From JAJDAN01 sp046583095 (GTDB lineage: Bacteria > Myxococcota_A > UBA9160 > UBA4427): a stretch of 64,000 nt of DNA. The translations under genes and the position numbers were made by a program. Shown piece by piece: positions 1-8,246 of the stretch (its first letter is position 1; every line of letters starts with the position of its first letter). The notes under the pieces were generated by a model. The model worked only from the letters and a program-made list of their open reading frames with translations. It was not told the origin of the DNA and ran no database searches. The stretch spans positions 11,857 through 75,856 of the forward strand of contig JAYGDB010000078.1 of the NCBI GenBank assembly GCA_046583095.1, in the 5' to 3' direction.

Positions 1-54
1 TACAAGCGTCCGCTGGGAGATTTCTAGTCAGCTCGAGACAGGCTGGAAAGAGCG

Positions 55-459
55 CTAGTCCACGACCTCGGCTGCCAGCGCAACACTGCTGACGCCGGCC
101 AGTCGCGCTGCGTCCATGACCCGCACCAGGAGCCCATTCTGGGACTTCTCGTCCGCCTGGATCACGACGGAGCCCTGGGGATTCTCGGCGTGCAGACGCT
201 CGATGTTCGCCCGCAGCGCCTGCGGAGACACCTGACGGCGATCGATCCAGATCTGGTTGTCCTTCGTGATGGCGATCAGAATGTTCCCGCGTTCCTGGCG
301 CTCGGCGGTCGCAGCGGGAGGCCGAGTGATCTCGATCCCCGCTTCCTTCACGAACGACGCCGTCACGATGAAGAAGATCAACATGATGAAGACGACGTCG
401 AGCATCGGCGTCAGGTTGACCTCGCTCTCTTCCACCTCTTGTTGTCGCCTTCGTCGCAC
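55..459 (-). CDS. exbD: ExbD/TolR-family biopolymer transport protein
   Basis: 134 residues. It shows the ExbD layout: a short basic N-terminus, one membrane segment at about residues 14-33 beginning NLTPMLDVVFIMLIFF, which holds the family's proton-pathway aspartate, and then a periplasmic domain. With ExbB it converts proton-motive force into work on TonB. I chose the GTG at 459, which has GAGAGG about six bases upstream; the frame stays open to 681, but the added N-terminus is unlike any ExbD. It is the last gene on the minus strand after a DUF4136 lipoprotein, 234 bases from that gene, whereas related clusters have exbD beside exbB. Family assignment is firm; the start is likely. Confidence 0.88.
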   Translation of the reverse strand: MRRRRQQEVEESEVNLTPMLDVVFIMLIFFIVTASFVKEAGIEITRPPAATAERQERGNILIAITKDNQIWIDRRQVSPQALRANIERLHAENPQGSVVIQADEKSQNGLLVRVMDAARLAGVSSVALAAEVVD

Positions 460-490
460 GCGGACCTCTCGAACTGAGGAAGACCGGAAC

Positions 491-502
491 GGTATCGATA
501 CC
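491..502. promoter_or_regulatory. Perfect 12-bp palindrome upstream of exbD
   Basis: GGTATCGATACC is a perfect inverted repeat about 32 bases upstream of the chosen exbD start, in the 234-base gap before the preceding gene. It could be an operator for a dimeric regulator or chance. Only the palindrome itself is seen; no regulator is known. Confidence 0.3.
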
Positions 503-693
503 GGGGATCCAACGCAAAGGCCGTGCCGGCTCAGGTCGGCCGCCAGACCGACTGCCAGTGGCTTCGTCGCTTCCAGGAAGGAGGACGGGCGGGCTCGAAG
601 GTCGTTCCTCTCCCCGCTATCGAAGCCCACGAAAGGCAGTACGCCGCTGCCTTCCCGATGCGGGCACTTCGGGGCGCTCACAGCTAGTCACGC

Positions 694-1320
694 TCAGATA
701 AGGGGGTTGCGGCCTCTTGGGGGCGCGGGAGCGTCCGCGGGGCCATCCAGCGCAGCGAGCGGATCCGCCTTCCGTTCAGGTGCGGGAGCCAGCAAGCGCT
801 CCAGTAGTCGGGCGACCGCTTCGTCCAGGCGCAGGGCGTCGCCTTCGGCAACCTTCCGCTCGAGAACGCCACGCCAGAGGATCTGGCCGGTCTCAGACAC
901 CAGGCCGATGACCAGCCGAAGATCCTCGTGCACCCGGATCTCTTGGTCGAACGCCTCGATCCAATAGGACGGCGAGTAGCTCATGCTCAAGAGCAGATAG
1001 GGTGCGCGAGGTACGTAGACAGCCACCTTTCTCTGCTCCAGCACGAGCTGATAGATGACGAAGAAATCCGCGTTCTTGGCCCGCTCGAAGCCATGGGAGC
1101 GCAGCTCCTTCTCGACCAGCCGCCCGAGGCTCTTGTGAAGCAGGCCAGGATTCCGGTGTGGCGCGTCGACGCCCAGCTTCGGCGCTGCACCCGGGGGAAG
1201 CCAGTTCCAGGTGCGCAGCTGCGACAAGTCGGCGCGCTCCTCGACGCTGACGTCCACTCTCGTAGCGCATGCGACGCCCATCCAAGCCACAACAGAGAGG
1301 AGGAGTAAGACGTTCCTCAT
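694..1320 (-). CDS. DUF4136-like probable lipoprotein
   Basis: 208 residues with a hydrophobic leader ending in a possible lipobox cysteine (GVACA, around residue 19; the -3 residue is not the usual Leu/Ile/Val). The body resembles DUF4136 proteins: an early RTWNWLP motif, a central strand-rich part (YQLVLEQRKVAVYV) and a VRLVIGLVSETGQILWRG-type strand near residues 135-155. DUF4136 proteins are envelope lipoproteins of unknown role. It starts 72 bases after the TPR gene and separates it from exbD, so it probably belongs to the TonB-type operon. The C-terminal 25 residues are Pro/Ala-rich and probably disordered. Confidence 0.7.
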   Translation of the reverse strand: MRNVLLLLSVVAWMGVACATRVDVSVEERADLSQLRTWNWLPPGAAPKLGVDAPHRNPGLLHKSLGRLVEKELRSHGFERAKNADFFVIYQLVLEQRKVAVYVPRAPYLLLSMSYSPSYWIEAFDQEIRVHEDLRLVIGLVSETGQILWRGVLERKVAEGDALRLDEAVARLLERLLAPAPERKADPLAALDGPADAPAPPRGRNPLI

Positions 1321-1392
1321 GGCGTCTCCGCACGGGGTCCCGACGAGAGATGAGAATAGATCGCCGCGGCGAGTTCGCCACGCACCGCTCGC

Positions 1393-2658
1393 TCAGCCAG
1401 CCTGCCGCGCCTCTCTCTCGATGTGGTCGATCCACAGATCCGCCTGCCTGCGGCTGGGCTCGTACTTGCGCGCGCGCGCGAACGACGCGCGGGCGCGTGC
1501 GACGCTCTCGACGTTGTAGTGAGAGATCCCGAGCAGGAGGTGAGCGTTCCCCGGCTCCTTGAGATCACCCCTTGCAACGGCCTTCTGGAACAGGCGGACT
1601 GCGTCGCTCCATTCCTCACGATGCATGTGGACCTGTCCCAGGCGGACATACAGGTTCCCGTTCTCGGAGAGATCCGCTGCCTTCTGCAAGGGCCCTAGGG
1701 ACTCGTCGTACTCGCGGGCCGCGATCCAGCTGTTCGCGAGGAGCTCGAAGGCGGCGCCGTCGGACTCGATCGTCCCGGCTTCCATCTCCTTCGCAAGCAC
1801 CAGAGCCGCGGGATGGGGAAGATCGTTGTAGAGGTAGCCGCGAGCGAGCCGCCGAAGCTCCGTATCTTCTTCGAGTAAGCCCTGGATGTACGCGATCTGT
1901 TGTACCGCCAAGGAGCCTCGGAAGTCGTCGAGGGCGCCGTAGATGAGAGAGAGCTGGGACCAGTACTCCTTCTTGCGAAAGCGCATCACCAGTTCTTCGA
2001 GCACCGGCGCCGCACTCCTGTAGTCCTGGTTCTTGACGTAGAGGGCGGCGAGCAGCTGCAGCCATCCCTCCTTCGGGTCAGGAGCGATGTCCACCGCCTT
2101 CTCGACATTGATGATCGCGTTGTCGAACTCGCCCAGCTGGTAGTAGGCGATCGCTGTCAAGTAGTAGGAGAGCGGACTTCGCTCCGGAACGTAGAGCGCC
2201 CAGGTGTCGATCGAAGCGACGACGTCGCGCCACTGGGCCAGTGCGGCGTACAGCTGCGCGATGCTGAAGCGAAGCTCGCCCTCGTCCCTGGGGGCCAGAA
2301 TCTCCTCCCCCACCGCGTTCGAGAAGTTCTCGATGGCAGCCTGGAAGTCCTGCATGAAGTAGCTCACGTACCCGAGAAGCCTGTAGATGAGCGCTCGTTC
2401 GAAAGGATTCAGGCGCTTCATGTTCAACTTCCGTAGCAGCGCCAGAGCCTCGTGGGGATCCTCGCCGATCTTCTCCATGGCTGCGGCTCCGTACCGCATG
2501 ACGCGCTCGCCCGGGAGGAAGTTGCGCTGCCTGGCAACCCGCCTCTCGGCCAGCTTCTTCAGGTCGATCCCCTGCTCGTCAGGGTCGTCTGCCACCGTCG
2601 CCGCCCCGACCGGGACCGCCAGCAACAGGATCACTGCGAGGAGCACGCCCCGTCTCAT
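1393..2658 (-). CDS. Exported TPR-repeat protein of the TonB/ExbB operon
   Basis: 421 residues. A signal peptide (residues 1-19, ending VGAATVA) is followed by TPR-like helical pairs over roughly residues 55-415, for example a YQLGEFDNAIINVEKAVDIAP unit near 170 and LFQKAVARG near 355. The start ATG overlaps the stop of tonB (ATGA), indicating translational coupling. DUF3450-type TonB clusters commonly carry a periplasmic TPR protein, which presumably acts as a partner in energy transfer to an outer-membrane receptor; that role is inference. Confidence 0.85.
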   Translation of the reverse strand: MRRGVLLAVILLLAVPVGAATVADDPDEQGIDLKKLAERRVARQRNFLPGERVMRYGAAAMEKIGEDPHEALALLRKLNMKRLNPFERALIYRLLGYVSYFMQDFQAAIENFSNAVGEEILAPRDEGELRFSIAQLYAALAQWRDVVASIDTWALYVPERSPLSYYLTAIAYYQLGEFDNAIINVEKAVDIAPDPKEGWLQLLAALYVKNQDYRSAAPVLEELVMRFRKKEYWSQLSLIYGALDDFRGSLAVQQIAYIQGLLEEDTELRRLARGYLYNDLPHPAALVLAKEMEAGTIESDGAAFELLANSWIAAREYDESLGPLQKAADLSENGNLYVRLGQVHMHREEWSDAVRLFQKAVARGDLKEPGNAHLLLGISHYNVESVARARASFARARKYEPSRRQADLWIDHIEREARQAG

Positions 2659-3275
2659 CGCAGACGCTTTGGCATCTCGAACAGGAAACGGAACAGCTGC
2701 CCGGCATGCTCGACCGCGACCCCATCCCGGATCTGCGGGTTGTAGCGCCAGCGGCGAATCGCCTGCAGCGCAGCGCGATCGAACACGTAGGGAGGATTCG
2801 ACTTGAGTACGCGCTCGTCCTTGACCGTGCCGACCTTCGTGATCGTGAACTCGACCTCTACCCAGCCTTCGATCCCCCGCTGCGTCGCGCGCGGCGGATA
2901 ATCGGGGTTGACCCGCACGAGCGGCACGATGCCCCTGTCGCTGCCTCCCACGCCGAGGCTGGTCGCCTTCGCGAGCTCCATGTTGGTGTCGACGATTGGC
3001 ACGATGGTCCCCACGGCGTCGCTCGGCTTCATGTTCTGCGCCATGTTCATTTCAGGTGGGGGCGGGGGCTGCTCGGGCTTCTCGCGCTTGGGAGGCTCAC
3101 GCTTCTTCAGCTCGGGCGTCCTGTCCTTCCGCAGCCGCACGAAGTCAACGGTCAGGCGCTTGCCGGCCTCCTGGAGGTCGCCGCTCACGCTGATCAGAGC
3201 CTGCATCGCCCAGAAGAGCGCGAAGGCGGTCAGGATGCCCAGGACGATTGCAACGAGGAAGGAGCGTGCGGCCAT
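2655..3275 (-). CDS. tonB: TonB-family energy transducer
   Basis: 206 residues. An N-terminal membrane anchor (about residues 5-27) is followed by a charged and proline-rich periplasmic linker (residues 50-78, containing KREKPEQPPPPPEM). A C-terminal TonB domain (about 115-203) has the typical VNPDYPPRATQRGIEGWVEV strand and an AIRRWRYNP motif. TonB spans the periplasm and pulls on the TonB box of outer-membrane receptors, energised by ExbB/ExbD. It lies 16 bases after exbB and overlaps the TPR gene by four bases. The linker is short compared with E. coli TonB, as is usual for DUF3450-linked TonBs. Confidence 0.9.
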   Translation of the reverse strand: MAARSFLVAIVLGILTAFALFWAMQALISVSGDLQEAGKRLTVDFVRLRKDRTPELKKREPPKREKPEQPPPPPEMNMAQNMKPSDAVGTIVPIVDTNMELAKATSLGVGGSDRGIVPLVRVNPDYPPRATQRGIEGWVEVEFTITKVGTVKDERVLKSNPPYVFDRAALQAIRRWRYNPQIRDGVAVEHAGQLFRFLFEMPKRLR

Positions 3276-3291
3276 TCACGCGACCACGGGA

Positions 3292-3816
3292 CTAGGAGTG
3301 CCCGATCTCGAGACTGTCCGCCATGCGCTCGCCCTCGTCCCGCGCAAAGCGGCGTAGCTGGATACTGAAGAGCATGCCCGAGAGCGCCGCCACCATCCCG
3401 GCCATCGTCGGCAGGGTGGCCTTCGAGACGCCACCGGCCATACCTCGGGCGTTGCCGCTGCCCGCGGCCATCACGTCGAAAACCTCGATCATGCCGGTCA
3501 CCGTCCCCAGCAGTCCCAGCATCGGGCACAACTTCACGATGGTCTCGATCGGCCCGAGACGCTGCTGCAACTTCTGCCGCACCTGCGAGATCAGCATCCG
3601 CCGGATCTGGTGCGCATGCCAGGAAGAGTGTTCCGAGCGCCCGCGCCACAGCTCCCGGATCCGTTCCCTCTCCCCTCGGTGCCGAACCTGGAAGTACCAG
3701 AACCTCTCGTAGATCAGACTCCACATCACCGCAGTGACGAACGCGATGACCAACAGGACGTTGCCGCCCTGCTCGACGAAGTCGCGGACCGCGCGCAGAG
3801 CTTCAAACTCAGGCAC
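3292..3816 (-). CDS. exbB: ExbB/TolQ/MotA-family proton channel subunit (short)
   Basis: 174 residues, GTG start, overlapping the end of the larger ExbB-like gene by eight bases. Membrane segments lie at about residues 18-36, 97-117 and 136-156. The conserved signature LCPMLGLLGTVTGMIEVF near residues 95-112 and the following GGVSKATLPTMAGMVAAL are the classic MotA/TolQ/ExbB core. It would form the inner-membrane proton channel with ExbD. Two ExbB paralogues side by side, one long and one short, is the usual pattern in DUF3450-type TonB clusters. Confidence 0.9.
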   Translation of the reverse strand: MPEFEALRAVRDFVEQGGNVLLVIAFVTAVMWSLIYERFWYFQVRHRGERERIRELWRGRSEHSSWHAHQIRRMLISQVRQKLQQRLGPIETIVKLCPMLGLLGTVTGMIEVFDVMAAGSGNARGMAGGVSKATLPTMAGMVAALSGMLFSIQLRRFARDEGERMADSLEIGHS

Positions 3817-5179
3817 TGTCTCTCTCGGAGCGCTCGGCGATCAGGCCCGCACTCTGTTCGTCGAGGATCTCCATCACCCGCCGAGAGCTGTTCGCCAGCG
3901 TGTCGTAGAGGAGAACCAGCGGAATCGCCGTCATCAGTCCCAGCATCGTGGTCACCAGCGCCTCCGAGATACCACCTGCCATCATCTTCGGATCGCCGGC
4001 TCCGAAGAGCGTGATTGCCTGGAAGGTCTGGATCATGCCGGTGACGGTGCCGAGGAGCCCGAGAAGCGGAGCCAGTACCGACACCGTCTTCACGAGCCAC
4101 TGGAAGCGCAGCAATTTCGACGACTCGCGCAACACCACTTCGTCGAGCTTCAGCTCCAGCGTCTCGGTGTCCGCATTCTGGTTTGCCTCGAATACCGAGA
4201 GCACGCGACCCAGGGGGTTTCCGGTATCGACCCGATCGCTCTTCTGCTGTGCCACCACCTTGCGACTGGTGAGAGTCACCGCCGTCCAGCGGACGATCCC
4301 CAGCACGAAGGCGAGCGTGCCGAGTACGATGATCACCGCTCCCACATAGCCGCCCTGCTGGACGCGCTCCCAAGGGCCGGGCGTCTCCGTCAGGGCGCTC
4401 AGAAGCTGACCGCGCGAGGGGTCGACGGCCAGAACCGACATGCCCCCGCTGGAGGCCTCGAAGGGAGCGATCGTGTTGACGTACTTCGAAGGAGGCTGCC
4501 GGGTCAGCTCGATCAGCTTTTCCTGCGCAGATTCCCAGAGCAGGTACCGCCCACCGGAGACGACGCTGAAGGGTCCCGCGCGCACGACCTCCCGCTCTTC
4601 GACGTTGCCCTCGAGCGTGAGGACGCGCGCCTTGTATCGAACGACCTGGCCCTGCTCCGTCATTTCGCGCTGCAGCTCGTACCACAGCTGTTCGAGGTCC
4701 TCGGTGGAAGGCAGCACCTTGCTTCGTCCGAGCTTGTCGAGCAGGTCCTTTCGGGGCCCGAGTTGAGAACTCGTGAGTGATTCCCACACCTGGCCGCTCG
4801 TATCTGTCGCGACCAGTCGCACGATGCCAAACAACTCGCCGAGCTGGCCAAGCCGCTCCGCTAGCCGCTCCTCGCGCTCGGCGAGGACGATTTCGGTCTC
4901 GTTGTAGGTCGTCTCGAGCTCGAGGCTCAGCGCCTCCTTCTGAGCGAGGGTGGCCTTGGCCTCCTCCAACAGGCGCGCCTGCTCTTCCCTGGCGAGTGCG
5001 AACGCCTCGGTGCGTCGAGTGTTCTCCACCCGCTCCACCTCCAAGCCGCCCTTCACCATCTCGAGCAGTTCGAAGAGTGACTGGGGCTCCGAATTCGTCT
5101 CGGCCTGCTGGGCCTGGGCAAGCGGGGCGACGAGTGCAACCGCGCACAGGAGAGACAACGTCCTGACCGAGCGGGCCAT
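3809..5179 (-). CDS. Large MotA/TolQ/ExbB-family protein with periplasmic coiled-coil domain
   Basis: 456 residues. A signal peptide (residues 1-24, ending PLAQAQQ) is followed by a charged coiled-coil-like region at about 35-120. A mixed domain follows to about 265, then the TolQ/ExbB channel core with a membrane segment near 275-295 and the signature LLGLLGTVTGMIQTFQ near 378-393. The start ATG shares one base with the DUF3450 stop (TGATG). Its length and build match the long ExbB-like protein of DUF3450 operons, thought to link the channel to a periplasmic DUF3450/TPR assembly. The longer open frame upstream is antisense-like and was discarded. Confidence 0.88.
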   Translation of the reverse strand: MARSVRTLSLLCAVALVAPLAQAQQAETNSEPQSLFELLEMVKGGLEVERVENTRRTEAFALAREEQARLLEEAKATLAQKEALSLELETTYNETEIVLAEREERLAERLGQLGELFGIVRLVATDTSGQVWESLTSSQLGPRKDLLDKLGRSKVLPSTEDLEQLWYELQREMTEQGQVVRYKARVLTLEGNVEEREVVRAGPFSVVSGGRYLLWESAQEKLIELTRQPPSKYVNTIAPFEASSGGMSVLAVDPSRGQLLSALTETPGPWERVQQGGYVGAVIIVLGTLAFVLGIVRWTAVTLTSRKVVAQQKSDRVDTGNPLGRVLSVFEANQNADTETLELKLDEVVLRESSKLLRFQWLVKTVSVLAPLLGLLGTVTGMIQTFQAITLFGAGDPKMMAGGISEALVTTMLGLMTAIPLVLLYDTLANSSRRVMEILDEQSAGLIAERSERDSA

Positions 5180-6030
5180 CAGCCTTCCTCCCCGCGCGGC
5201 GCCACCGGCGACGGCAGCGGCAGCTCGATCAGGTCGGGCGCGGCCTGCTTGCGGGCGATTCGTAGACCGGCTCGGATCGCCGAGCGATGGCTCGTATCGA
5301 GCGGAAGCCAGGAACGGGTTTCCTGACTCCAGACACCGGTCTCGCTTTCGTCCAGAGACTGGTAGACCAGCGCGATCCGGCCGAAGCGCAGGAAGTCGAC
5401 GGTCCTCTCTCGGTCGCCGAGCTTGAGACTCCCGCGATAGGCCTCGATGGTGCGCCCATAATCGTTCTCGATCTGATAGGCCTCCATGATCTGCCGGAAC
5501 TTCTCGGCACCCGTCACGTCTGCGCGCTTCATGGTCTGACCGAGCCCGGCGACCCGCGCCTCCCGTTCCTCCAGTAGGAACGGGACGTCGAGTCGAACGA
5601 AGCGTTCGATCGAGTCGATCATGCGCAGCATCAGCGGTGTGACGTTGCGGCCAACCCGGTCCACACGGTGAAGCTGTTCGCCGAGCGATACAAGCTCCTG
5701 CTTCTGTGCAGTGATCAGGTCGCGCATCTGCTGGTTGTACAGGTCGATCGCGTCGATCTGCTTGAGCGTGGTGCGAAAGTGCGCGACCAGGGCACCGGTT
5801 TCGTCGCTGATCGTGTCGATCTCCTCCTGCACCGCTGCAGCCGAATCGTTCCCTTCGCTGCGGACGCCAACCATATCGGTGAGCTGCGTCGTATCGTCGA
5901 TCGCGTGCTCCGCGACCGGGGCGGCGGGTTCGTCCGGCGTCTCGACCGCGCCTTGCGCGGCAACGCTCCCGGAGAGCCCTAGGACTCCTAGACTGACGGC
6001 CACCGCAACCCGGTGGCTTGACCATTTCAT
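5179..6030 (-). CDS. DUF3450 periplasmic protein, first gene of the TonB/ExbB operon
   Basis: 283 residues: a signal peptide (residues 1-24, ending GSVAAQG), a helical region typical of DUF3450 (IDAIDLYNQQMRDLITAQKQ near 90-110) and a C-terminal part with TVDFLRFGRIALVYQSLD near 205-222. DUF3450 proteins are periplasmic coiled-coil partners of ExbB-like channels. The start ATG at 6030 has AGGAGA eight bases upstream; the frame extends to 6183 but that N-terminus lacks a signal sequence. It heads an operon running to at least 694. Confidence 0.85.
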   Translation of the reverse strand: MKWSSHRVAVAVSLGVLGLSGSVAAQGAVETPDEPAAPVAEHAIDDTTQLTDMVGVRSEGNDSAAAVQEEIDTISDETGALVAHFRTTLKQIDAIDLYNQQMRDLITAQKQELVSLGEQLHRVDRVGRNVTPLMLRMIDSIERFVRLDVPFLLEEREARVAGLGQTMKRADVTGAEKFRQIMEAYQIENDYGRTIEAYRGSLKLGDRERTVDFLRFGRIALVYQSLDESETGVWSQETRSWLPLDTSHRSAIRAGLRIARKQAAPDLIELPLPSPVAPRGEEG

Positions 6031-6106
6031 GAGACTGTCTCCTGACCGAAACGGCGACCCGGACCTGGGGTTGAAGACGGTCGGGGGGACACGATCGGAT
6101 CGGCGA

Positions 6107-6112
6107 GTATTA
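6107..6112 (-). promoter_or_regulatory. Possible -10 element (TAATAC) for the DUF3450/TonB operon
   Basis: TAATAC on the minus strand lies about 76 bases upstream of the DUF3450 start, inside the 121-base gap before the operon. There is no convincing -35 box. Offered because it is the only A/T-rich hexamer in the gap. Confidence 0.3.
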
Positions 6113-6151
6113 CGGACCTTTGGGCCGGGTGCACTGCGCCCGTTCGGACCC

Positions 6152-8206
6152 TCAGCGCGCGGGCAACCGGGAAACGGGCTCACGCAAGCCCGTCAGAACC
6201 TGCCTGGCCTGGGCTGCGGAAAATAGCGGGAGCACGGCTACCGGCGCGGGCGACCCGAGTTGCGACCCTGCCCTAGACCGGACGACGGCCACCAAGGCCT
6301 TCGACAGCCAGTCGTCCTCGCCTGCGAGATCGACAGCCGCCTGCCGCGCCTCGGCAAGCCGACCCGCGTGCAGGAGCGACCACACCAGGCGACGCGCAGC
6401 AGACCGCGCCTGTGGATCCACGAGGATCCGGGCGCGATCGACCTGCACGGCTCGCTCGTACAGGCCGAGCGCCGCGTACAGGGCTCCGAGGTGCTCCAGT
6501 GCCGCCGGTCGGCGCGAACCCGAGGAGCGTGCCCCGGCCTCCAGACGAGAGAGGTGCGTCGGCACGACGCCGTGATCTACGGCCCACGCCGGCGCCTCGC
6601 GGATCACGCGATCCAGGTCCAAGCCGCGGTCGGAATCGAATGGCACCCCGTGGCCCGCGTAGTAGTCGGCCACGCGCTTCCGGTTGGCCCGGTTGCGCGG
6701 GTTGTCCCTCAGGTAAACGGCGCTTCGCGGGGTTCGGAACACGAGCAGCCAGCCGCCAGTCGCTTCCAGATGGGTGGTCGTGTGGATGGCAGGACGATTC
6801 GGCGGCCGCACCACGGGCAGGCCGGTGCCGAAGAAGACGTCGATTCCGAGCCGGTCCAGAGTGTCGGTGAACGACTCCGCCGGCGTCGCACCGAGTCGAC
6901 GCTCGATCTGGATACGCGCCTGCATGATGTGCTTGGGGAAGTTGAGCGAGCCGTTCACGAAGACCTGCATGCGCGGAGCCAGCCAGAATCCGAGGAAGTT
7001 CCCGCTCTCGTAGCCGTTGAAGAGACGCCCCTCGAGCTGGGCATCCTGCAGGAACCAGACCGCATGGGCGTAGCTCTTCGTCGCCGGATAGGGCTCGGCG
7101 TAGCGCACGCGCTGCACGCCTCGGGAGATCATCGGCCAATCTCCGTATGAGACGAAGGCCGGCACCAGCAGCACGGCGAGCGCAGCGATCAGTACCGGAA
7201 CCAGACGCGAACGATCTCCGAAGAACCCACGGACGTGCGCACAGTGCCCGAGGAAGAGCAACGGGAAGATCCCGAGCCACAACAGACGAACCGCGGAGAG
7301 AAGACCGACGAGCGAGACCATCGCGAGCGCGGCCAGCGCAAGATCCGCGCCTCGACCCGAGCGCCAGCCGCGCAGCCCCAGAACCGCGGCCACGGGCGTC
7401 AGCACGAGCAGGCTCCAGACGACGAGCCACGACAACAGACTGGGCGGCAGGTTCGCCAGCGGCAGCTGGAAGAGCGAGACCGAAGCCCATTCGTCGACGA
7501 CGACACCCAGAGCAGGCGTCTCGGCGCCGGCTGCCAGGTAGAGCAGATGAGGCCGAACTCCTTCTGGATTCAACAGTGTTGCCAGCAGACCGAACGCCAG
7601 CGCCAGGCCAAGGCCAACAGCTCGCGCCCGATCCGTCGCGTCCCTGCGAACCACGGCCGTGATCGCAGCTCCGATCGCGGCTGCGCCGATCAACGTCGGG
7701 CCCAAGACGAACGCGCCGTGGGCGTTCACCCAGAAGGCGCAGAGCCCAACCGACAGGAAGATCCGCTGTCGCGAAGGAGGACGCCCGTCCGCGACCAGGA
7801 TCCGGACGAGGAGTAGAGCTGTCAGCATGCTGAGGAGATGAGGGCGGAGCTGGAACAGGCGATAGGCCGACAGAACGACGAAGAGGCCGGTGCCGAGGTG
7901 TGCAAACAGTCGGGAACCGCTCGTTCGTCGGAGCGACGACCAGGCCAGGCCGAGGATCGCGACGACGAGCAAGACGTGGAAGACGCGCAGGCCCGTGAAG
8001 CCGAACAACCGCTCGACCCGGTACAGACCGATGTCCGTCAGCCAGGCAGCCGGCTCGGGAGGGCCTATTGCCGTATGCAGCAGCGGGTCTGCGGAAAGCC
8101 AGGGCCCGGCCGTCGCGTAGACCTTTCCGAGGGACAGGCGCAGCCAGGTGTCTTCACTGAAGACTGGCTGCCCCGCGGACACGAGGACGAGCGCCACCAG
8201 CGCCAA
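6152..8206 (-). CDS. Polytopic membrane protein with soluble C-terminal domain, unknown function
   Basis: 684 residues, TTG start. About ten hydrophobic segments occupy residues 1-370, followed by a soluble region with a motif cluster near 405-425 (RLFNGYESGNFLGFWL) and a helical, TPR-like tail after 575. The architecture (membrane domain, then a domain with NGYESGNFLGFWL and VFVNGSLNFPK) resembles bacterial GT-C-like membrane proteins annotated as hypothetical; I cannot name a substrate. It follows the beta-barrel-like gene by 40 bases on the same strand, so the two are probably co-transcribed. The start is uncertain because no ATG is near. Confidence 0.65.
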   Translation of the reverse strand: MALVALVLVSAGQPVFSEDTWLRLSLGKVYATAGPWLSADPLLHTAIGPPEPAAWLTDIGLYRVERLFGFTGLRVFHVLLVVAILGLAWSSLRRTSGSRLFAHLGTGLFVVLSAYRLFQLRPHLLSMLTALLLVRILVADGRPPSRQRIFLSVGLCAFWVNAHGAFVLGPTLIGAAAIGAAITAVVRRDATDRARAVGLGLALAFGLLATLLNPEGVRPHLLYLAAGAETPALGVVVDEWASVSLFQLPLANLPPSLLSWLVVWSLLVLTPVAAVLGLRGWRSGRGADLALAALAMVSLVGLLSAVRLLWLGIFPLLFLGHCAHVRGFFGDRSRLVPVLIAALAVLLVPAFVSYGDWPMISRGVQRVRYAEPYPATKSYAHAVWFLQDAQLEGRLFNGYESGNFLGFWLAPRMQVFVNGSLNFPKHIMQARIQIERRLGATPAESFTDTLDRLGIDVFFGTGLPVVRPPNRPAIHTTTHLEATGGWLLVFRTPRSAVYLRDNPRNRANRKRVADYYAGHGVPFDSDRGLDLDRVIREAPAWAVDHGVVPTHLSRLEAGARSSGSRRPAALEHLGALYAALGLYERAVQVDRARILVDPQARSAARRLVWSLLHAGRLAEARQAAVDLAGEDDWLSKALVAVVRSRAGSQLGSPAPVAVLPLFSAAQARQVLTGLREPVSRLPAR

Positions 8207-8246
8207 GGCCCCACCGCCAGCAACCCAGCAGGCTCGCGTCAGGTTC

